64,000 nt of DNA. It comes from an uncultured Muribaculaceae bacterium (lineage in GTDB: Bacteria > Bacteroidota > Bacteroidia > Bacteroidales > Muribaculaceae). Location of the stretch: contig CAJTRT010000008.1 of assembly GCA_910579105.1 (NCBI GenBank), positions 1 through 64,000 of the forward strand. Reading direction: 5' to 3'. A program made the position numbers and the translations under genes. The notes under the pieces were generated by a model. That model was not told the DNA's origin and searched no databases. It saw only the letters and a list, made by a program, of their open reading frames with translations. Positions within the stretch are counted from its first letter, which is position 1. Every line of letters starts with the position of its first letter. Positions 17,592-25,418 of this stretch are shown in pieces.

Positions 17592-18715
17592 AGGGGCTTG
17601 CGGAATGTGGCGCGTCGGCGGTGCAGACGGTGGTCGAAATAAGCCCACTGGTTCTGCACCGCGGTATTGTCTTCCAGCTCCAGGTTGGTCTCTGCATGCT
17701 TGAAACCGTACTTGTTATAGTATGGTATAAGGTCAGCGAACAGCAGGGCGTTGACCCCCTTGTTCTGGTACTCGGGAGCCACGGCGATCAGCAGAAGGTC
17801 GACCGCGTCAGACTTGCCGCGCAACGCTTTCAGCAGGTGGCTCCAGCCGAAGGGGAACAGGCGGCCGCCACTCTTGCGCAGAGCCTGCGAGAACGACTGG
17901 ATCGAGATGCCTATGGCTATCAGCTTGTCGGCGGCATCGGTCACCACCGTCACCAGGTCGAGGTTTATGATGCTGAGATACATCTCGATATAATAATCTA
18001 TCTGCTTGGGGGTCAGCGGTGAGTAGCCATAGAGCTTGTCGTACGCGCGGTTGATCAGCTCGAAAAGAGCGACGCCGTACTCCTCCTTGATTTTCTTGCG
18101 GGAAGTGTATTTCTTGACCTTGAGGTTCTCGCGACGCTTCACAATGTCGGCGATGCGCTGGTATTTCTCTGGAATTTGTTCCGGCACCTTGATGTAATAT
18201 TCCACCCATCCGGCATCCTTCCGGAAACCCATCCGCTTGATCTGGTCAACATAGTAGGGGTGGTTGTATATGGTGGCCATTGTGCCCATCTCGTCATAGC
18301 CGAAAGTCAGCATGCCCTCGTGGTCCATGTCAGAAAAACCCATCGGCCCCACAATAGAGGTCATCCCCTTTGAGCGCCCCCAGTCGCTGACTGCCTTGAA
18401 CAGGGCGTCGACAACCTCGTCGTCGTCGATAAAATCCACAAAGCCGAACCGCAGGTCGGCCGAGCCGGTGCGCCCGTTAACGATGGTGTTTATTATGCCC
18501 GTGATACGCCCGACCGGCTTTCCGTCGCGGTAGGCCATGAAGCACCGCGCCTGGCAGTGGTCGAAGGCGGGGTTTTTCCCGGGCGAGAGGGTGTTGACGT
18601 CATCGGCCATCAGCGGCGGGACGTAGCACGGATTATCCTTATAAAGTGAATTGCCGAAAGCGACATACTTGCGCAGGTTGCCGCGGGTAGGCTCTATTGC
18701 TTTTACTTCGATCAT
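17588..18715 (-). CDS. GNAT-like acetyltransferase domain protein
   Basis: 375 residues. The N-terminal half resembles a degenerate GNAT fold (MAYRDGKPVGRITGIIN). The C-terminal half has a clearer acetyl-CoA loop region (LLLIAVAPEYQNKGVNALLF) and a final NLELEDNTAVQNQWAYFDHRL. Long two-domain proteins of this kind are widespread in Bacteroidetes, with no known acceptor. It overlaps rnhB by 4 bp and follows the pseudokinase gene at 9 bp. Enzyme class probable, substrate unknown. Confidence 0.75.
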   Translation of the reverse strand: MIEVKAIEPTRGNLRKYVAFGNSLYKDNPCYVPPLMADDVNTLSPGKNPAFDHCQARCFMAYRDGKPVGRITGIINTIVNGRTGSADLRFGFVDFIDDDEVVDALFKAVSDWGRSKGMTSIVGPMGFSDMDHEGMLTFGYDEMGTMATIYNHPYYVDQIKRMGFRKDAGWVEYYIKVPEQIPEKYQRIADIVKRRENLKVKKYTSRKKIKEEYGVALFELINRAYDKLYGYSPLTPKQIDYYIEMYLSIINLDLVTVVTDAADKLIAIGISIQSFSQALRKSGGRLFPFGWSHLLKALRGKSDAVDLLLIAVAPEYQNKGVNALLFADLIPYYNKYGFKHAETNLELEDNTAVQNQWAYFDHRLHRRRATFRKPL

Positions 18716-18724
18716 TTCAGAGAT

Positions 18725-19516
18725 TTATTCAGTAGCAGTTTGGACGGCCCTGGTGCCTGTGCCGACGGGAAGCGGCCTCACGGAGAGCCACCCGAGCACA
18801 AAGGCCATTATTACGAGAAAAACGGTGATCACAATGTAGACGCGCTTGTTGGAATGGCCGGCCAGGGCCATCTTCACGTCGGTCACGTCGCGGTATGGAC
18901 GCCCCTTGGGATTGGCGCACCGCTGTGCCACGCGGTTGAGACGCGGGTCGCGGTCGCCGGTGGCGCGGAGCACTTCGCCAAGCACCCTCCCATAGGAAGC
19001 GAGGTCTTCGGAAATATCCGCCGGGCTGAGATGTGAACGCTGGTCGAAGCCTACGTCGATAACCTTCAGGTTGCGGATGTTTTCGGTGAAGATTATGGTT
19101 TCGGGGCGTATCGGGTGATGCACGATATGGTTCTTCTGGATGTAGGCGACCGCGTCGAGAAGCTGGTTGACGACCTTCTCCTGGATGTCGGGGGTGATTT
19201 TGCCCTCATCGATCAGAGTGCGGAGCGAGTCGCCGTAGACGTCATCGGTGATTATGCATCGACCCAGGCCCGGAACTTCCTCGAAGTCATTGATCATCAC
19301 GATATTGGGGTGAGCGAGATTATAGCGGACGTCAAATTCCTTCTCGATCATTTCGCGATATTCGGGCTTGTCGGCCAGTTCGGGACGCAAGGTTTTGAGC
19401 ATCACCCATTTGCCATGCTTCTTGGCTGTATAGACGTGGTAAAACTCCTCGTCCCATTTTGGCAGGTGCTCGATCTCGGTCCACTTCGGTTTTGAAATGT
19501 CAGGCATGGCAGTCAC
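18725..19516 (-). CDS. Membrane-anchored protein-kinase-like protein (predicted pseudokinase)
   Basis: 263 residues with a protein-kinase fold signature but altered catalytic motifs. The ATP-binding lysine is present (MLKTLRPE, Lys 41). The catalytic loop reads HHPIRPET (133-140) where active kinases have HRDxKPEN, so the catalytic Asp, the Lys and the Asn are all replaced. The DFG motif is DVG (154-156), and no glycine-rich loop is seen. One transmembrane helix near residues 228-245 anchors it, leaving a short tail on the other side. This points to a signalling or scaffold role without phosphotransfer. It lies 5 bp after the DUF4919 gene. Confidence 0.75.
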   Translation of the reverse strand: MTAMPDISKPKWTEIEHLPKWDEEFYHVYTAKKHGKWVMLKTLRPELADKPEYREMIEKEFDVRYNLAHPNIVMINDFEEVPGLGRCIITDDVYGDSLRTLIDEGKITPDIQEKVVNQLLDAVAYIQKNHIVHHPIRPETIIFTENIRNLKVIDVGFDQRSHLSPADISEDLASYGRVLGEVLRATGDRDPRLNRVAQRCANPKGRPYRDVTDVKMALAGHSNKRVYIVITVFLVIMAFVLGWLSVRPLPVGTGTRAVQTATE

Positions 19517-19521
19517 TGGTT

Positions 19522-20190
19522 TTATTGGTTAGACCCGGCGCTCCTGCGGGCCAGGAACTGCGCTTCGCGGGTATTGTCGAAATAGAGGATGTGCTGGCGG
19601 TCGCTTTCAGGAAAAGTCACTTTTATCGCGTCGACATCGCCGACCTTCGTACGCCCGACAATCACGCTGATTCCGAGCACATTCCGGAGCAGGCGCCCTA
19701 TGTCGGCCGACGATATTACCTTGAACGGCGAGTCAGGAGTGGTCCCCCGGCCGCTTTCGAGTATGGCGGTGGCGATCATGTCGCACCGCAGGCCGAGGTT
19801 CGCGGCCCTTAGCCCGGGTCTCTCCCCCGCCCCGCTCTCGGCAGCGGCGAGCGCCATCACGCTCAGGTCTAGCGACACAGGGTTCAGCACCAACGCGTCG
19901 GGGGTGAGCAGGGCCACCCTCTCGTAATCCTTCACAGCGAACGCTTCGGAAATGCCGTCGAAGGTCTCGCGGGGATCATAGTCGGGGGTAAACGAGTACC
20001 CGTAGTACACTGTCGCCAGCTCCGGGGTCGTAAGCGTGGTGTCGCCGGCGACGAAGCGGTTCAGCAGGGCGCGGTAGCGGTCGGGGTGCATCGCGACCTC
20101 CACCTGCATCGCGTTATAGTCCACGCCCCGCGCCATGAACGCGGTAGCGAGAAGCAGGAGCAAGACAAAGAGCGGCTTATGGCGGTTCAT
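19522..20190 (-). CDS. Exported DUF4919-like protein
   Basis: 222 residues with a signal peptide (MNRHKPLFVLLLLLATAFMARG). The central stretch TPELATVYYGYSFTPDYDP and the late SDIGRLLRNVLG-like region resemble DUF4919, a Bacteroidetes family of unknown function. The end reads HILYFDNTREAQFL. It is predicted periplasmic. It lies between the alkaline phosphatase (25 bp upstream) and the pseudokinase (5 bp downstream), so it may serve the membrane side of the pseudokinase. The family name is recalled and was not searched. Confidence 0.65.
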   Translation of the reverse strand: MNRHKPLFVLLLLLATAFMARGVDYNAMQVEVAMHPDRYRALLNRFVAGDTTLTTPELATVYYGYSFTPDYDPRETFDGISEAFAVKDYERVALLTPDALVLNPVSLDLSVMALAAAESGAGERPGLRAANLGLRCDMIATAILESGRGTTPDSPFKVISSADIGRLLRNVLGISVIVGRTKVGDVDAIKVTFPESDRQHILYFDNTREAQFLARRSAGSNQ

Positions 20191-20215
20191 CTGTTTTCGT
20201 TAGTTCTGTGCGGAA

Positions 20216-21619
20216 TCATTCAATCTGTTTCCCGGCGAGTTCCATTATCTTCCGGGGTATTTCGGTGTTGTCGCCGAAACGGCCGAAAATCTCCGAGCCG
20301 CGCCCTATGGCGAAAACAGGCACCGGCGAACCGGTGTGCTTTGTGGAGGCCCAGTTTATTCCCGCCTGTGTGTCGGCTATCTCGAACACCGCGGCGGTAA
20401 ACGCGTCGAAATCGGAGTAGAGCGTCTTCTGGTCGGGACGGGTGACATGGCGCGTGAACATATCCTCGAACATCTCCCGGAGCCGGTTGGTTTGCTCGTC
20501 GGAAACTTTTGTCGAGGGGGTCCAGAAACCGAGGTTCTCCGCGAGATACTCTTTCATATCCTCCCATTTGAAAATCCGGCGCGACTTCGCGATTCCTTTG
20601 CAAAAGTCAGAGAAGGCGTCTTTCGACAGGCGCCGGGGTGCCAGGCGGCCTGGATAGACGGCGTAGCCCGAACTCTGGTTGCCCACCGACATGCCGCCTG
20701 TCTCGTGGTCGGCGGTGACAACTATCAGCGTCTCTTCGGGGTGCTGTTTGTAGAAGTCGTAGGCTATACGTATGGTATTGTCGAAATTGATTGTCTCGAT
20801 CATATTGGTGGCGGCGTCGTTGGCGTGGCCTGAATGGTCGATGTTGCCCCCCTCCACCATTACGAAGAACTTTTCCGGCGAGACGCGCTCGAGGTGGCTT
20901 ATGCAGGCCTTTGTCAGTTCCTGCAAGGTGAGCGCCCCGGGGATGGAGTCGATGGTGTAGCCGATGCTCCAGTTCCGGGCCGTGTCGGGGCTGAGCACCA
21001 GCACGCGGTCGGCGGTTAAGTCCGCCCCGGCGAGCCCGTAGGAAACACTCATCCCGTTCTCGGCGAACTCCGCGAGCAGCCCCGTGTCGCGCCCTTTCTT
21101 GTCCTTCGTGCCGCGCAGCCCCGAACCGGCGGCGAACTGGTAGCCGCTGGCTGCCAGCTGGCTGCCTATCTCGCGGAACATACTCCGCTTGGGCACATGG
21201 GCGTAGAACGCTCCCGGGGTGGCATCGTCAATCGCCACGGATGTCACAAGCCCCACCCCGTATCCATCATCGAAAAGAGTTTTCGCGATGGATGTCACGG
21301 CGGCGGTGTCGGGAGTGACGCCGAGCATGCCGTTGTTTGTCTTACGTCCGGTCGCAAGGGCAGTGCCGGCGGCTGCCGAGTCAGTCACGTCAGATGACGC
21401 GGAATGGCTCGTGGCCATGGATCCGGCGGGGAAACCGGTCATCAGGAGGTCGCCTGTGCCGAGAACGTGCTTCTTGTAGAGCTGGGCGTTCATCACCTCG
21501 TTGACCCCCATTCCGTCACCTATGAAGTAGAATATGTACTTCGGGGCGGAATCCGCCGCGGCGGCCAATGTCATCGCGGTGCCGGCCAGCAGCCCCGAAA
21601 AGAGTCTCTTTATATTCAT
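20216..21619 (-). CDS. Alkaline phosphatase
   Basis: 467 residues with a signal peptide. FYFIGDGMGVNEV supplies the first metal Asp. DVTDSAAAGTALATGRKTNN holds the catalytic serine in the D-S-A-A-x-G-T-A motif, and VEGGNIDHSGH and VTADHETGG supply further zinc ligands. This is the PhoA-type fold, hydrolysing phosphate monoesters in the periplasm at high pH. Length matches the family. The ATG overlaps the stop of the GH3-family gene by 4 bp, so the pair is coupled. No phosphate-regulated promoter box was recognised. Confidence 0.95.
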   Translation of the reverse strand: MNIKRLFSGLLAGTAMTLAAAADSAPKYIFYFIGDGMGVNEVMNAQLYKKHVLGTGDLLMTGFPAGSMATSHSASSDVTDSAAAGTALATGRKTNNGMLGVTPDTAAVTSIAKTLFDDGYGVGLVTSVAIDDATPGAFYAHVPKRSMFREIGSQLAASGYQFAAGSGLRGTKDKKGRDTGLLAEFAENGMSVSYGLAGADLTADRVLVLSPDTARNWSIGYTIDSIPGALTLQELTKACISHLERVSPEKFFVMVEGGNIDHSGHANDAATNMIETINFDNTIRIAYDFYKQHPEETLIVVTADHETGGMSVGNQSSGYAVYPGRLAPRRLSKDAFSDFCKGIAKSRRIFKWEDMKEYLAENLGFWTPSTKVSDEQTNRLREMFEDMFTRHVTRPDQKTLYSDFDAFTAAVFEIADTQAGINWASTKHTGSPVPVFAIGRGSEIFGRFGDNTEIPRKIMELAGKQIE

Positions 21620-23151
21620 GTTATTCTGTTAAGTTCGTCGTTTAGCCGCAAAAGCGGATCGATCACGGAGCGGTCGTTGGCCAGGCGGGGCACCTTGCGC
21701 TGGCCCCCGAGCTTGCCGGTGGAGGCGAGCCAGCGGTCGAACACGCCTGGTGCGGCGGCGATCACCTCCGGCGCGTCGAGGAATATCCCCCCGGCGCGCT
21801 TGGCCTGGTAGTCGGAGTTCTCGCCCTGCAACGCCCTGTCGAGCGCGGCGGCGAACTCATCCCGCGAGGAGGGCTCCGCCGCGAACTCCACAAGCCACTG
21901 GTGCCTGCCGCGGGTGCCGTCGCCGGCGTATACAGGGGCGGCGGTATAGTTCAGCACCTCGGCACCGGTGACGGCGCAGGCGCGCTCAATGGCCGCGTCG
22001 GCGTTATACACCATCACCTCCTCGCCGAAAGCATTGATGAATGCCTTGGTGCGCCCGGCTATGGTGATTGTCAACGGGTCGGCACTCTCTATTTTCACGG
22101 TGTCGCCCGTGCGGTAGCGCCACAGTCCGTTGGACGAGGTGATGACCAGTTCGGCCACCATTCCAGGCTCGGCCTCCCACAGCGGCAGAGGCAGGGTTGC
22201 GCCCTGCGGCAGCAACTCGTAGAACGTGTCGGCGTTGAGCAGCAGCCCCATCTCCGGGCTGCCGGGCCGCTCCTGCACGGCGAAGAATCCTTCCGAGGCG
22301 TTATAGTTTTCCCAATAGCGCATCCGCGCCGGGTCGGTTACGCGGTCATACTGCCCGCGGTAGGGTCCGAAGGCGATGCCGCCGTGGAAGAACACCTCGA
22401 GATTAGGCCACACGTCGTGGATGGTCGTCGCCCCGGCGCGCTCCACCACGCGTTTCAGCACGGTCAGGAACCATGACGGCACACCGGAAATACTCCTCAC
22501 GTCGGCTTTCAGCGACGCTTCTACCAGGGCTGGCAGCTTCTCGTTCCAGTCGGCCATGAGGGCGGTTTTCTTCGACGGGACGCGGAAGAGGTTGACCAGC
22601 GGGTTTATGCGGTCGATCAGCGAGGCCGAAAGATCGCCTACCTTTACCCCTTCGGGTAGTTCAAGCTCGTTGGCGAAACTGCCGCCGAGAATGAAATTCT
22701 TTCCCCCGAAGACATGGCTGTCGGCATAGCAGGCGAGATACGACGCCAGGGAATACGCCGCTCCTGCGTAATGGCAGCGACTGAGGCCGCGGGGAGTGAT
22801 GGGGATGAACTTGCTCTTGCCGTCAGACGTGCCCGACGACTGGGCGAAGCGGCGACACACCCCGGGCCACAGCACGTCGGCCTCCCCCCCGACCATCCGC
22901 ATCACATACGGACGTATGGCCGGATAATCGCAGGGTTCCATCGATGAGAACCGGCTATACAGCTCGGCGCCGGTAGGTGCAGAGGCGACTTTCGACAGCC
23001 CGCGGTCAGCGCCGAAAGCCGTTTCCGCGCCGCGGCTCGCGAGGTCGCGCAGCAAGCCGAGCTGGCTCTGCCGCGGGTCGAGGCGGGCCTCGGCCTCGGC
23101 TTTCGCCACGCGGCGGAAGTACGGGCGTGATATGTCGGTGAAGTCAATCAT
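21616..23151 (-). CDS. GH3 auxin-responsive promoter family (acyl-adenylating) protein
   Basis: 511 residues from the ATG at 23151 (MIDFTDISRPYFRR). A longer start at 23217 would place the predicted -7 element inside the gene. Motifs of the GH3 acyl-acid-amido synthetase group are present: FAQSSGTSDGKSKFIP (phosphate loop), a middle YNASEGFFA and a C-terminal RYRTGDTVKIES. In plants these proteins adenylate carboxylic acids and join them to amino acids. In Bacteroidetes the substrate is unknown. It heads the leftward operon with phosphatase, DUF4919, pseudokinase, GNAT and rnhB. Confidence 0.88.
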   Translation of the reverse strand: MIDFTDISRPYFRRVAKAEAEARLDPRQSQLGLLRDLASRGAETAFGADRGLSKVASAPTGAELYSRFSSMEPCDYPAIRPYVMRMVGGEADVLWPGVCRRFAQSSGTSDGKSKFIPITPRGLSRCHYAGAAYSLASYLACYADSHVFGGKNFILGGSFANELELPEGVKVGDLSASLIDRINPLVNLFRVPSKKTALMADWNEKLPALVEASLKADVRSISGVPSWFLTVLKRVVERAGATTIHDVWPNLEVFFHGGIAFGPYRGQYDRVTDPARMRYWENYNASEGFFAVQERPGSPEMGLLLNADTFYELLPQGATLPLPLWEAEPGMVAELVITSSNGLWRYRTGDTVKIESADPLTITIAGRTKAFINAFGEEVMVYNADAAIERACAVTGAEVLNYTAAPVYAGDGTRGRHQWLVEFAAEPSSRDEFAAALDRALQGENSDYQAKRAGGIFLDAPEVIAAAPGVFDRWLASTGKLGGQRKVPRLANDRSVIDPLLRLNDELNRIT

Positions 23152-23196
23152 TACGAAACAGGGCGGCAATACCTGCGCATAATCCGCCCAATCCCG

Positions 23197-23204
23197 CGAA
23201 TTTA
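23197..23204 (-). promoter_or_regulatory. -7 element of the GH3/phosphatase operon
   Basis: TAAATTCG on the minus strand, followed by CGGG, 45 nt before the chosen ATG at 23151. It lies inside the longer alternative reading, which argues for the shorter protein. No -33 box was seen. Confidence 0.45.
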
Positions 23205-23240
23205 CCATTTTTTCCAACCTCTATCCCACGCGGCCGCATT

Positions 23241-23283
23241 AAAAAATCAAAAAACAGGCCGTGTCGCTGACGACACGGCCTGT
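23241..23283 (-). terminator. Rho-independent terminator of the fructose operon
   Basis: A perfect 13-bp stem, arms 23254-23266 and 23271-23283, with a CTGA loop. On the minus strand it is followed by two T-runs (TTTTTTGATTTTTT). It ends the GH32-permease-fructokinase transcript 20 bp past the fructokinase stop, and keeps it out of the GH3 operon. Confidence 0.9.
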
Positions 23284-23304
23284 CTATATCAAGTCACCTC
23301 CCGG

Positions 23305-24183
23305 TTACTCGGTGATTTCCGCGGGAAGGGTAGGCATGGCGCCCGGGCGGGTGCAGACGAAGGCCGAAGTGCGAACGGCCTTGGAATGGGCCTCGGCCAC
23401 TGACTTCCCTTTGAGAATCGATGCGATGAACGCGGCGGTGAAGCTGTCGCCCGCTCCAACGGTGTCGGCCACCTCCACCTTGGGGGTGGGCTGGAAGGAG
23501 ACGTTTCCGGGGGTGAACACATAGCTGCCGTTGATGCCGCAGGTGAGTATGAGCATCTTCAGGTTGTACTTGCCCAGTAGTATCCAGCACTTGTCCTGGA
23601 GGTCGATGCCGGGATAGCCGAACATACGGCTTATTGTCACCAGTTCCTCATCGTTTATTTTCAAGATATTGCAACGCTTCATGGAGTTGCAGAGAATCTC
23701 CTTGTTGTAGAAACCCTGGCGCAGGTTAACGTCGAACACCACCAGCGATTCGGCATTCTGCGGCATGGCGTCAAGGAAGCGGTTGATCGTGTTGCGGGAA
23801 ACCACGTTGCGCTGCGCCAGAGATCCGAAGCAGACGGCCTTGGTGCGCTCGGCGAGCTGTTCGAGGCGGGCAGTGTAAGGGATATTGTCCCAGGCCACGT
23901 TCTCCTTGATCTCGTACTGGGGAATCCCGGCCTGGTCGATCTCTACCTGCACGGTACCCGTTGGGTAAGGTACCTTCTCAATCAGGTGGTTGAGGCCCTT
24001 GGATGTGAAGTTCTCGATAATCTCGTTGCCGAGAGCGTCGTCGCCGACGGCGCTGACCACGCAGCTGGGAAGCCCGAACTGCGAAACGTGGTAAGCGAAG
24101 TTGGCAGGCGCGCCGCCGATTTTCTTGCCTTCGGGCAGCACGTCCCACAGCGCCTCGCCCATTCCGACTACAATGTCTTTCAT
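23305..24183 (-). CDS. Fructokinase, PfkB family
   Basis: 292 residues of the ribokinase/PfkB fold. The N-terminal substrate region reads GEALWDVLPEGKKIGGAPANFA. The C-terminal signature DTVGAGDSFTAAF holds the catalytic Asp and the anion hole. It phosphorylates fructose in the cytoplasm with ATP, giving fructose-6-phosphate for glycolysis. It is last in the operon after GH32 and the permease, as in the well-studied Bacteroides fructan locus (BT1757 position). The IGGAPANFA motif is typical of fructokinases rather than ribokinases. Confidence 0.92.
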   Translation of the reverse strand: MKDIVVGMGEALWDVLPEGKKIGGAPANFAYHVSQFGLPSCVVSAVGDDALGNEIIENFTSKGLNHLIEKVPYPTGTVQVEIDQAGIPQYEIKENVAWDNIPYTARLEQLAERTKAVCFGSLAQRNVVSRNTINRFLDAMPQNAESLVVFDVNLRQGFYNKEILCNSMKRCNILKINDEELVTISRMFGYPGIDLQDKCWILLGKYNLKMLILTCGINGSYVFTPGNVSFQPTPKVEVADTVGAGDSFTAAFIASILKGKSVAEAHSKAVRTSAFVCTRPGAMPTLPAEITE

Positions 24184-24195
24184 GTTATGTGGATT

Positions 24196-25386
24196 TTATG
24201 CTTTTCTGATTTTCAACGTGTAATACAGGAGGTATATTACCCCGAGGGTCATGACGGCCACCGCCCCGGCCTGCCCGGCAGCGTCGGCGGCATAGCCCAT
24301 CGCGAGGGGGAACACCGTGCCGCCGAACAGCCCCATGATCATCAGGCCCGACACCTCGTTCTTCTCGGCGGGGGAGGCGATGAGCGCCTGGGAGAACACC
24401 ACGGAGAAGATATTGGAGTTGCCGAAACCGATCAGGCCGAGAGCGACGTATATGGCTCCGAGGGTGTCGCAAACGAAGAGCATCACCATAGCGGCGACCA
24501 TCATAAGCACGCTGATGCCGAAGAAAATCTTGGGCGACATGGCGCGCAGGATGAACGCGCCCAGGAAGCAGCCGAGCGTGCGGAAGATGAAGTAGACACT
24601 GGTAGCGAACCCGGCTTCCTCGAGCGGCAGAGCGAGACGCTCCATTATGATCTTGGGAGCGGTGGTGTTGGTGCCCACGTCGATTCCGACATGGCACATT
24701 ATCCCGATAAAGCAAAGCAGTATGAACGGACGGCCGAGCAGCCTGACGCACTCCCTGATGCCGGAAGCCTTGTCGGGGCGCTCCTCCTCGATCGGAGTGG
24801 CAGCGAGAGCCGCCACCGACAACAGACTGACAGCCGCGTAAATCACAAAGAGCACCCGCCATCCCAGGCCGAAAGTCGGCATAAGGGTCGTGGCGCCCCA
24901 AGCCGCGATAATCGGAGCCAGAAAGGAGGCGATCGCCTTGACAAACTGGCCGAAAGTCAGGGTAGATGCCAGCTTGTCGCCACTGATGAGGTTGGTCACC
25001 AAGGGATTGAGCGAAGTCTGCATTATGGCGTTGCCGATTCCCAGGAAAGAGAAACTGAGCAACATTATGGTGTAGTTGTCGCCGAACATCGGAAGCGCGA
25101 GCGACAAGGCTGTCACCGCCAGCGAGATAAGCACGGTTCTCTTGCGGCCGATCTTATTCATCAGCATGCCGGTCGGCACGGAGAAAATGAGGAACCAGAA
25201 GAACACGAGCGAGGGAAAGAGGTTGGCCTGCGCGTCGGTCAGGCCGAGGTCTTTCTGCACATAGTTGGAGGCCGTGCCGACCAGGTCGACGAAGCCCATG
25301 GCGAAGAAGCAGAGCATCACCGGGGCGAATTGCAGCAGCGAGCTTTTTTTGGCTGTCGTGGTAGTCATATATTGGTTGGTATCCAT
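24196..25386 (-). CDS. Fructose permease, MFS (FHP/FucP-like)
   Basis: 396 residues with twelve predicted membrane helices and no signal peptide. The loop 2-3 motif reads GMLMNKIGRKRTV and the first helix FAPVMLCFFAMGFVDLVG, as in FucP/GlcP-type sugar/H+ symporters. It brings fructose from periplasm to cytoplasm. It sits 12 bp before fructokinase and 32 bp after GH32, in the same order as the Bacteroides fructan locus (BT1758 position). An ATG five codons into the gene (MTTTTAKK) is an equally good start. Confidence 0.9.
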   Translation of the reverse strand: MDTNQYMTTTTAKKSSLLQFAPVMLCFFAMGFVDLVGTASNYVQKDLGLTDAQANLFPSLVFFWFLIFSVPTGMLMNKIGRKRTVLISLAVTALSLALPMFGDNYTIMLLSFSFLGIGNAIMQTSLNPLVTNLISGDKLASTLTFGQFVKAIASFLAPIIAAWGATTLMPTFGLGWRVLFVIYAAVSLLSVAALAATPIEEERPDKASGIRECVRLLGRPFILLCFIGIMCHVGIDVGTNTTAPKIIMERLALPLEEAGFATSVYFIFRTLGCFLGAFILRAMSPKIFFGISVLMMVAAMVMLFVCDTLGAIYVALGLIGFGNSNIFSVVFSQALIASPAEKNEVSGLMIMGLFGGTVFPLAMGYAADAAGQAGAVAVMTLGVIYLLYYTLKIRKA

Positions 25387-25418
25387 TTTTAAGGTTGTTG
25401 CCTGGACTGTCAGGAAAA

